This document shows, piece by piece, positions 33,366 to 40,313 of a DNA stretch of 64,000 bases. The translations under genes and the position numbers were made by a program. The notes below the pieces were generated by a model that saw only the letters and a list, made by a program, of their open reading frames with translations, had not been told where the DNA came from and did not search any database. How positions within the stretch are numbered: position 1 is the first letter of the stretch; every line of letters starts with the position of its first letter. The DNA is from KBS-96 sp964247975. GTDB taxonomy: Bacteria; Acidobacteriota; Terriglobia; Bryobacterales; Bryobacteraceae. The stretch is from NCBI GenBank assembly GCA_964247975.1, contig CAXTWH010000004.1:98868-162867 (forward strand), read 5' to 3'.

Positions 33366-33851
33366 ATGGAAGTTGAAATGAAAATTCGGGGCCTGATGAT
33401 GGATTCGGTCACCAATATGCCGATCGTGGTTTTGAAGGATACAACCGGCGATGCGGTTCTCCCAATCTGGGTTGGAATTTACGAAGCAAACGCCATTGCG
33501 CTGGAAATTGAAAAAGTCACCACGCCGCGACCCATGACACACGATCTGATTAAAACTCTGTTGTTGGGCCTGAACACCAGCATGAAAAAGGTAGTTGTGA
33601 ACGAGTTGAAAGACGACACCTTTTACGCGGTAATCTGGCTCGAACAGGGCGGCAAATCAATCAGCATCGATTCCCGCCCCAGTGACGCGCTTGCCTTGGC
33701 GCTGCGGCACGATTGTCCCATCTACGTGGAAGAGCGCGTTCTGCAAAATTCGAAAACTTCGAACAACGTATCCGAAAAAGTGAACAACGAAGAAATCCGG
33801 AAATGGCTGGAAAACCTCAATGATGAGGATCTGGGCCGTTACAAGATGTAG
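33366..33851 (+). CDS. Bifunctional nuclease (BFN, DUF151) family protein
   Basis: 161 residues. The BFN domain covers nearly the full length: VEMKIRGLMMDSVTNMPIVVLKD, VLPIWVGIYEANAIALEIE, then PMTHDLIKTLL, and SIDSRPSDALALALRHDCPIYVEERVL. Members show weak DNase/RNase activity in plants; in bacteria their role is unclear. A charged tail EEIRKWLENLNDEDLGRYKM follows. The ribosome site AGGAGG is clear. It shares one base with the start of the MFS gene. Confidence 0.9.
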   Translation: MEVEMKIRGLMMDSVTNMPIVVLKDTTGDAVLPIWVGIYEANAIALEIEKVTTPRPMTHDLIKTLLLGLNTSMKKVVVNELKDDTFYAVIWLEQGGKSISIDSRPSDALALALRHDCPIYVEERVLQNSKTSNNVSEKVNNEEIRKWLENLNDEDLGRYKM

Positions 33852-35059
33852 TGGAATCTGTTCAAAATAAGGCTGCCGCCCGGTTGAGCTCCGGCTTATC
33901 CGGCTATCGCCTGACCATCTTAATGGCATGTGCCTGCGGCTTGACGGTAGCCAACATGTACTACTGTCAGCCGCTGCTTGGACAGATCGGCACCGCTCTG
34001 GCTGCCAGGAAACAATCCGCTTACCTTCCTGCTCTCACCCAGATTGGCACTATGTTCGGCATGGGTTTGTGTGTGCCGCTAGGCGACATGTTCGAACGGC
34101 GGCGGTTAATTGTGCTGTTCTGTCTTGGCTTGGCGCTTACTTCGCTCGGCTCCGGATTTGCGCCTACGTTTCCTGTGCTGGCCTTTGTTAGCGTCCTGCT
34201 TGGGTTCACCAGCATCATTCCGCATTTAATTTTGCCCTTGGCCGCGCAGGTAGCTCCTCCCGAAGAGCGCGGAAAAACTCTGGGCGTGGTTTTGAGCGGT
34301 CTCCTGATTGGGATTCTGTGCGCCCGTCTTTACAGCGGATTGCTCGGTGCTGCTTTCGGCTGGCGCAGCGTTTACTTGTCCAGCGCCGTTATGGTTCTTG
34401 TTCTGGCAGGAGTGCTGCGGAAAACTCTGCCCGAAAGCCGCCCTACACTGGTGTTTACTTATCCGGAGCTGTTGAAATCTCTATGGTATTTGTTCAAGCG
34501 TTTTGCGGAATTGCGCGAGGCATCTTTAATCGGTGCCATGTTTTTCGGCGCATTCAGCGCATTTTGGGCTACCCTGATTTTTCGTCTGGCTGCGCCTCCT
34601 TTTCATTATGGAAGCCGCGTGGCCGGGCTATTTGGATTGATTGGCGCAGCCGGAGCCGCTGCTGCTCCCTTGGTGGGCCGCTTGGCTGATCGGCGCGGAC
34701 CGCGCTCCACTATTGGAATGTCGCTGTGGATCACCATTGCTGCTTACCTGTTGTTTTGGATCATCCCTAACTCGATGACGGGCTTGATAACCGGAGTCAT
34801 TTTGATGGATCTCGGCGTACAAGCAGGTCATGTTTCCAACCAGACCCGCATCTATGCGCTGCTGCCGGAAGCTCGCAGCCGCTTGAATACGGTGTATATG
34901 TTTTCTTATTTCGTGGGCGGCGCTTTAGGCTCATGGCTCGGCGCTTACGCTTGGCATCGGAACGGTTGGCCGGGAGTTTGCGCGGTCAGCTTGCTTCTGC
35001 TTCTGGTAGCGTTGGTTGTCCATTATCGAGGCATTCGCCAAACGATCAGACGTGCTTAG
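33851..35059 (+). CDS. MFS transporter
   Basis: 402 residues, twelve predicted helices. The intracellular motif A variant is GDMFERRRLIVL between helices 2 and 3, and its repeat between helices 8 and 9 is GRLADRRGPRSTIG. YYCQPLLGQIG in helix 1 is seen in the sugar-efflux/YnfM-like branch of drug-H+ antiporters. Start GTG overlaps the previous stop by one base, indicating coupling. A strong hairpin terminator follows 6 bp after the stop. Substrate unknown. Confidence 0.88.
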   Translation: MESVQNKAAARLSSGLSGYRLTILMACACGLTVANMYYCQPLLGQIGTALAARKQSAYLPALTQIGTMFGMGLCVPLGDMFERRRLIVLFCLGLALTSLGSGFAPTFPVLAFVSVLLGFTSIIPHLILPLAAQVAPPEERGKTLGVVLSGLLIGILCARLYSGLLGAAFGWRSVYLSSAVMVLVLAGVLRKTLPESRPTLVFTYPELLKSLWYLFKRFAELREASLIGAMFFGAFSAFWATLIFRLAAPPFHYGSRVAGLFGLIGAAGAAAAPLVGRLADRRGPRSTIGMSLWITIAAYLLFWIIPNSMTGLITGVILMDLGVQAGHVSNQTRIYALLPEARSRLNTVYMFSYFVGGALGSWLGAYAWHRNGWPGVCAVSLLLLLVALVVHYRGIRQTIRRA

Positions 35060-35064
35060 AAAAT

Positions 35065-35103
35065 GAAAAGCCCTCTTGGAGAGTTGATCCAAAAGGGCTT
35101 TTC
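35065..35103. terminator. Strong bidirectional rho-independent terminator
   Basis: A 16-position stem (15 paired, one C/A mismatch) formed by GAAAAGCCCTCTTGGA and TCCAAAAGGGCTTTTC with a 7-base loop. Flanking A and T runs make it work in both directions. It separates the convergent MFS gene (plus) and the TPR protein gene (minus). Confidence 0.9.
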
Positions 35104-35119
35104 TTTGAAGTATAAAGAC

Positions 35120-36556
35120 TTACTTGGCCCGTACTTGACGGTGCGGTCCTTTTTTCACCGGTGCTTTAATCGTTTTCACGCCCGGAACTTCCGGATCTTT
35201 AAACGTAAGCATGTAAGGCGATTTAGTGAAACTATCGCCTACGCCGGAAAATTCGATTTTATCGCCGACTTTAACGGCATCAGCCGGAATAGGTTCGGAA
35301 AAAGTTAAGGTAGCGTCAGGCTTGGTCGGGTCAAGCACGCCTAGCACGATCTTGTTTGTGTCCGCTGAAATCACCGTGCCGTTGAAAGTCTTGACGTTGT
35401 TTGCGCCGCCCGGGATTTCCGCGTCCTTCACGTTATTGTTGAAAAATGAGTCTCCCTGGTCGCCGGTTAAGCTTTGCTGAAGGCTGTACCATAAGCCGAG
35501 TGAAGGGTCTGAGGTAATTTTCGATTGCAGTTGGGCTGCTTCCTGATTCGCCGTATCAGCTTGGCTCACCACTTTAAATCCATCTGGCGGAAGCGGAGCC
35601 GCTTTCGCTTGGCTGATCAAGGCATCAGCGCCCTCATCACTGCCATGATACTGATCGTAAATCTTTTTGAAATAGGCTTGAACTTTGGTGCGGGCGTCGG
35701 TAGGCAATGCGCCTTGTCCGTCATACGAGCCCGCACGAGCAAAAGACCATAACGCTTCCGAGTAGAGTTCCGGCTTTTTTTCAAGCAGCAGGGTTTGTCC
35801 TAATTGGTAAGAGATATTTGCATTTTCCGGGCTCGCCTTCAGATAAGCTTCATATTCCTTCTGCGCAGTCGGATAGTCTTTTTTAGCGGTAGCCGCCCAG
35901 CCTAGCGATCCGTGCGCCAAAGCATCTGTTACTGCTTTCGCTTTAGCCCAATCCGCATCGGAAGTAGCAGCCGGTTTTTGCGCTTGCAGCAAACCGTTTC
36001 CAGCCGTTTCCGCGTCAGCAAGCTGGTCCGGAGTAGGAGACGCGCCGCCTACTTCCGGGGCATTGATTGCCATCCAGTATAAGGCGGTGAAACTCTTCGG
36101 ATCGGTGGAAAGCGTTTTCTTAAAATATTCCATCGCTTTCGGGCGTACGCTTGGGTCCTGCTGGCTTAAAGGCCCTAGTGTTCCCAGATAAGCTTGAGTG
36201 CGAAGATCCTCGAAATCGGTTTTCGGATACTTCTGAGTCCACTGGTCCAGCAGATCGAGGCGCTTTTTCGGATCCTGCTCATGCGCAATCGAGTTATACA
36301 GATCGTACTCGGGACGATCTTTCCAGTTTTTCGCGCCCTGTGCGGCTTGGCCGCCCTGCGCAGGCTGCTGAGCCCCTTGGGCCGGCTGTTGGCTGCCGCC
36401 CTGAGCAGGCTGTTGACCACCCTGAGCTGGCTGCTGCTGGCCGGCTGCTGCATCTTGCGCAAAAACAGCGGATACGGAACCTGAGCCGACTAAAGCAACC
36501 GCCAGAGCGGCGGCCGGAACGACCGACTTTGTTGCTCTCAATAAATGAAACTGCAC
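35120..36556 (-). CDS. Exported TPR-repeat protein with Gln/Pro/Gly-rich linker
   Basis: 478 residues starting at GTG 36556, which follows a GGGGAGG ribosome site; the frame reaches 36619 but lacks support there. The signal peptide ends near SVSAVFA. A low-complexity linker of QQPAQGG-type units comes next. About residues 75-330 hold TPR-like helical repeats (YPTAQKEYEAYLKASPENANISYQLGQTLLLEK). A C-terminal beta domain of about 90 residues (FNGTVISADTNKIVLGVL, AVKVGDKIEFSGVGDSF) looks like an OB-fold. The end is basic (KAPVKKGPHRQVRAK). Probably a periplasmic scaffold; partner unknown. Confidence 0.78.
   Translation of the reverse strand: MQFHLLRATKSVVPAAALAVALVGSGSVSAVFAQDAAAGQQQPAQGGQQPAQGGSQQPAQGAQQPAQGGQAAQGAKNWKDRPEYDLYNSIAHEQDPKKRLDLLDQWTQKYPKTDFEDLRTQAYLGTLGPLSQQDPSVRPKAMEYFKKTLSTDPKSFTALYWMAINAPEVGGASPTPDQLADAETAGNGLLQAQKPAATSDADWAKAKAVTDALAHGSLGWAATAKKDYPTAQKEYEAYLKASPENANISYQLGQTLLLEKKPELYSEALWSFARAGSYDGQGALPTDARTKVQAYFKKIYDQYHGSDEGADALISQAKAAPLPPDGFKVVSQADTANQEAAQLQSKITSDPSLGLWYSLQQSLTGDQGDSFFNNNVKDAEIPGGANNVKTFNGTVISADTNKIVLGVLDPTKPDATLTFSEPIPADAVKVGDKIEFSGVGDSFTKSPYMLTFKDPEVPGVKTIKAPVKKGPHRQVRAK
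36332..36436 (-). repeat. Short coding tandem repeat (QQPAQGG units)
   Basis: Five imperfect copies of a 7-residue unit, QQPAQGG (21 bp), with one copy extended by Ser and the last degenerate (QAAQGA). They lie just after the signal peptide of the TPR protein. Such tracts change copy number easily and usually act as flexible linkers. Confidence 0.85.
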
Positions 36557-36824
36557 AACAACCTCCCCGAAAGGAAAAATTCTATGAACGATAAATGCTT
36601 GGTAGTGCCGCAGCCACAACTACGGCTGAATATGGCGTTCAGTTTATAACTATAGCGAACCAAACAACAGTATCCTGCAAATGCGGAGTATACAGGAATT
36701 AATTCTAAACCCGCAACTCTTCTTATAGAGTTAGATGCGTTTGAAGCCAACCTTGTTCCTTGGAAGAACTGACACTGCGCTGAAACGCCGAACGCCTATT
36801 CTGCATGTTATTATCCTCCAATTC

Positions 36825-38306
36825 ATGCATTTTCTCGACTTGGTGGTTATTGCCTTCTACCTGCTAGGCATTACCTGGTTGGGCTCCCGATTCAAAAAAC
36901 AAACCACCTTAAAAGATTATTTTCTGGGCGGACGCAGCACACCCTGGTGGGCCATTGCTTTCTCAATTGTTTCGGCGGAAACCAGTACTCTAACCGTGAT
37001 TGGAACTCCTGCTTTGTCATTTCGCGGGAATCTGGGTTTCCTGCAGATTGTTCTAGGCTACTTGGCGGCGCGAATCGTGATCTCCGCACTTTTTCTTCCG
37101 CAGTACTTTCGGGGCGAACTGTTTACCGCTTATGAACTGATGCAGCGGCGGTTCGGGAAACGGCTTCGAAAGTTCACTGCCGGCACGTTTTTGATTTTGC
37201 GCGCCTTGGCGGAAGGCGTGCGCGTTTTTGCGGTGTCGCTGATTATTTCCGTGGTCCTGGGCGCGGGCGAAGCGGTTTCCATCGCCGTGATTGTGTGCCT
37301 CACTTTGTTTTACACGTTTGAGGGAGGCATGGCGGCGGTTATCTGGACTGATGTGGTGCAGATGTTTCTTTATATCAGCGGCGCGCTGCTTAGTTTTTTT
37401 ATTATTCTTCATCAGGTTGGTGGCTGGAGTCATGTGCTTCAGATTGCCGGGCCGGTTCATTTGTTCGGGGGCGGCGGAAAATTTCAGGTGTTTGATTTTT
37501 CCTTTTCGCTGACCCGCGCGTTCTTTCGCACTAATTACAGCTTCTGGGCAGGTTTGATCGGCGGCTGTCTGCTGACCACGTCCAGCCACGGCACGGAACA
37601 GTTGATGGTACAGCGACTACTGGCGGCGCGGTCCGAGCGCGAAAGCAGACTCGCTTTGTACTGGAGCTGGATCGTGGTTTTCTTTCAATTTTCACTGTTT
37701 CTGGTGATTGGGATTCTGCTTTGGGTGCGCTACCAAGATGCCGGACGCGCCGCGCCCACCGCGCTGGACCGGATCTATCCGGAGTTTATCTGGAACAACT
37801 TGCCGCGCGGCGTTGCCGGTCTGGTAATGGCCGCTATTCTCGCCGCCGCTATGTCAAACTTAAGCGCTGCTTTGAATGCTTTAGCCTCCACCACCATACT
37901 GGATTTCTGGAAACCTCTGAGTCGTTTTTCGCACCCGGAAGATTACTACCTGAGGCTGGCAAAATTAGCCACGCTTGCTTGGGGCGCAATCCTGTTTGCC
38001 ATTGGTTTGGTTGCCCAATATTACAGCCATAGCGTGCTGGAAGCAGGTTTGACGATTGCTTCTGTTCTTTACGGCGGCTTGCTGGGTGTGTTTCTGTTGG
38101 GACTGCTAACCAAACAACCGGGTGAAAACGCGGCGATTGCGGGGATGGCTGCCGGACTGCTGACCACCGTGCTGCTTCGTAACGAAGTGGCCTACACTTG
38201 GTACATTCTGGTAGGTTCCAGCGTAACGCTGATCACCGGAATGGTAGTCGGGCGGTTCCTGACAGGAAACGCTGTTCTGCCGCCTGCCCGGAGTTCGAGG
38301 ACGTAG
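36825..38306 (+). CDS. Sodium:solute symporter (SSS family)
   Basis: 493 residues, about thirteen helices, from the ATG at 36825; 30 upstream codons in the frame are compositionally unlike the family. The family opening is FLDLVVIAFYLLGITWLGSRFKKQ, DYFLGGRSTPWWAIAFSIVSAETSTLT, with the sodium-site segment SAETST in helix 1. Further conserved parts are AELMQ-like YELMQRRFG and ILAAAMSNLSAALNALAS (helix 8, Na2 site). Substrates of close relatives include sugars, sialic acid and proline; it cannot be resolved here. Its 3' end overlaps the next permease gene. Confidence 0.9.
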   Translation: MHFLDLVVIAFYLLGITWLGSRFKKQTTLKDYFLGGRSTPWWAIAFSIVSAETSTLTVIGTPALSFRGNLGFLQIVLGYLAARIVISALFLPQYFRGELFTAYELMQRRFGKRLRKFTAGTFLILRALAEGVRVFAVSLIISVVLGAGEAVSIAVIVCLTLFYTFEGGMAAVIWTDVVQMFLYISGALLSFFIILHQVGGWSHVLQIAGPVHLFGGGGKFQVFDFSFSLTRAFFRTNYSFWAGLIGGCLLTTSSHGTEQLMVQRLLAARSERESRLALYWSWIVVFFQFSLFLVIGILLWVRYQDAGRAAPTALDRIYPEFIWNNLPRGVAGLVMAAILAAAMSNLSAALNALASTTILDFWKPLSRFSHPEDYYLRLAKLATLAWGAILFAIGLVAQYYSHSVLEAGLTIASVLYGGLLGVFLLGLLTKQPGENAAIAGMAAGLLTTVLLRNEVAYTWYILVGSSVTLITGMVVGRFLTGNAVLPPARSSRT

Positions 38307-39739
38307 CTACGATTGAGCCGCAACAATCAGCAGGCAAACCGCGCAGGCCATCGCTTGAACGGGTGCTTGGGTTGCCGAGCGCCATTGCGCTGGTGATTGG
38401 AACCGTAATCGGCAGCGGAATCTTTCTGGTGCCGCAGCGGATGATTGCCGAAACCGGCTCCACTCGCGCTGTATTCGCGGTTTGGATCGCCGGTGGAATT
38501 TTAAGCTTGTTCGGGGCATTAACTTACGCTGAATTGTCGGCTGCCATGCCGGAAGCGGGCGGCGAGTATGTTTACCTGTGCGAAGCTTATGGCCCTTTTT
38601 GGGGTTATCTTTACGCCTGGACCCAATTGACGGTTGCCAAAAGCGGTTCCATTGCTACTTTGGGAACTGGTTTATATCTGTACACTTCCGTATTTATTCC
38701 AACACTGAATCAAAAACTGCTCACAATTAATTACCTAATTGGCCCTGGACGGCAGCCGTTGGAAATCAAATATGGACAGCTTTTTTCCATAGTCATTATT
38801 ATTTTACTCTGCTTAATTAATTACATTGGAGTCCAGGTTGGCGGAAAACTACAGGTATTTGCTACAGCATTAAAACTTACATTAATTGCGGCGGTGATCG
38901 TAATTGGCTTGGGATCGGGTAAAGGAAACGCAGCCCACTTCCAACAATCCGCCGGCTTGGGGAACGGCTACTCAGGTTTCTTCGCAGCTTTAGTGGGTGC
39001 ATTGTGGGCTTACGATGGATGGAATACTGTCAGCATGGTGGCGTCCGAAATTCGCCAGCCGAAAAGAAACCTGCCTTTGGCCTTGATTCTCGGCACCGGC
39101 TCCGTGATTGCGACTTACCTTTTAATCAATGCGGCGTACTTTTACGTGCTGAGCCCTTCCCAAGTGGCGCAGACTGATCAAGTCGCTGCCACGATGTTGT
39201 TCACCCTGCGAGGACCGCAAGCCGCGCAATGGATTGCGGTGGCGGTTCTCATTTCAATACTGGCTGCTTTAAACGGCTCAATTCTGGCCGGAGCGCGTGT
39301 TCCTTATGCGATGGCTCGAAACGGCTACTTTTTTGCCGCGCTCGGCAGAGTTCATCCTCGGTTCAAAACTCCCGGCATTTCCATGATCGTGCTTTGCGCC
39401 TGGTCTTGCGTGTTGATTCTGAGCGGATGGTACGAACAGCTTTATAATTTTGTAATTTTCGGCAGTTGGATTTTGTACGGCATGACCGCTGCTTCCGTGC
39501 CGGTGCTGCGCCGCAAACACCCGGATATGGTCCGGCCTTATCGGGTAATCGGTTATCCTTTTACGCCGATCGCTTTTGTGGTTGTGTCGTTACTTCTGCT
39601 GGTAAGCACCCTGCATCATTCACCGCGTGAATCATTGATGGGGTTAGGGTTAATGGCCTTCGGTGTTCCGATTTATTTTTGGTTTCGCCGTCACCTCGAC
39701 ACACATTTTCTTGCAACCCGTTCGCAGCGTGGTTCGTAA
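38198..39739 (+). CDS. APC-family amino acid permease
   Basis: The conserved part begins near 38350 with LERVLGLPSAIALVIGTVIGSGIF, the standard first helix of the APC/LAT branch, followed by PEAGGEYVYLCEAYGP and twelve helices in all. The start is unresolved: the only recognised start codon upstream in frame is TTG 38198, well inside the symporter gene, and the next is GTG 38363, which would clip the first helix. The 40 residues coded by the overlap are not family-like. A rare ATT start near 38311 is possible. Likely exchanges or imports amino acids; substrate unknown. Confidence 0.82.
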   Translation: MVHSGRFQRNADHRNGSRAVPDRKRCSAACPEFEDVATIEPQQSAGKPRRPSLERVLGLPSAIALVIGTVIGSGIFLVPQRMIAETGSTRAVFAVWIAGGILSLFGALTYAELSAAMPEAGGEYVYLCEAYGPFWGYLYAWTQLTVAKSGSIATLGTGLYLYTSVFIPTLNQKLLTINYLIGPGRQPLEIKYGQLFSIVIIILLCLINYIGVQVGGKLQVFATALKLTLIAAVIVIGLGSGKGNAAHFQQSAGLGNGYSGFFAALVGALWAYDGWNTVSMVASEIRQPKRNLPLALILGTGSVIATYLLINAAYFYVLSPSQVAQTDQVAATMLFTLRGPQAAQWIAVAVLISILAALNGSILAGARVPYAMARNGYFFAALGRVHPRFKTPGISMIVLCAWSCVLILSGWYEQLYNFVIFGSWILYGMTAASVPVLRRKHPDMVRPYRVIGYPFTPIAFVVVSLLLLVSTLHHSPRESLMGLGLMAFGVPIYFWFRRHLDTHFLATRSQRGS

Positions 39740-40004
39740 ACTAATTAGAGTGATAAAGTAGAGAAATCAATTATGATTTTTCCTGTTTATTTTTCGTATT
39801 GTTTTTGCATTCTTGAGTAATTACCCTAAAGTAGGATGTAGAAATTACCAGTCAAATTGGTACTCATAGGACTTATATTTTGCTCATTGTGGACCATTTA
39901 TCTTGAATAAATGAAAGTCCGGCAGTACACTGCAAAATAAATGACGTCTTCGAACGCGCGTCGTTTAATCACTTGATATTTTTTAGTGCAAGGGGAGAGT
40001 TGAT
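39740..40004 (+). promoter_or_regulatory. AT-rich spacer with a candidate promoter for the AT-hook gene
   Basis: The 265-bp spacer is markedly AT-rich compared with its surroundings. A candidate sigma-70 site has -35 TTGAAT (39903-39908), a 17-bp spacer and -10 TACACT (39926-39931), each 4 of 6 to consensus. It would give a leader of about 65 nt ending in AAGGGGAG before the TTG start. No RNA gene or repeat was recognised. Confidence 0.35.
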
Positions 40005-40274
40005 TTGGACGTCGATAAGATGCTGATCGAATTACGAATGGAGCGTGAGCAGATTGAAGAAGCTATTCTTACGCTCGAACGCCTGGCTCGCGGACGCGGC
40101 CGAAGACGAGGACGCCCGCCTGCTTGGTTGAAAGAAGCCCAAGCCGCCATTGCCGAGGAAGTGGCGTCTCAGGGCGAAGCGCCGATTACCGTTCCACGGC
40201 GGCGCGGACGGCCTGTTGGCTCCACCAAAGCAAAACAGATTGCTGCTGCGGCCGCCAACGGCGATCTAAGTTGA
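40005..40274 (+). CDS. Small AT-hook protein
   Basis: 89 residues from TTG 40005, with a strong GGGGAG ribosome site. The N-terminus is a short acidic helix or coiled coil (VDKMLIELRMEREQIEEAILTLERLA). Two AT-hook-like GRP cores follow: RGRRRGRPPAW (about 30-41) and RRRGRPVGSTK (about 65-75). These would insert in the minor groove of AT-rich DNA, suggesting a nucleoid-binding or regulatory role. The preceding spacer is itself AT-rich, so autoregulation is conceivable. It stands alone, convergent with the muramidase fusion gene. Confidence 0.8.
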   Translation: MDVDKMLIELRMEREQIEEAILTLERLARGRGRRRGRPPAWLKEAQAAIAEEVASQGEAPITVPRRRGRPVGSTKAKQIAAAAANGDLS

Positions 40275-40313
40275 GTTTCCACTTTTAGAACACGCAAGCG
40301 AAATTGCAAAGTG

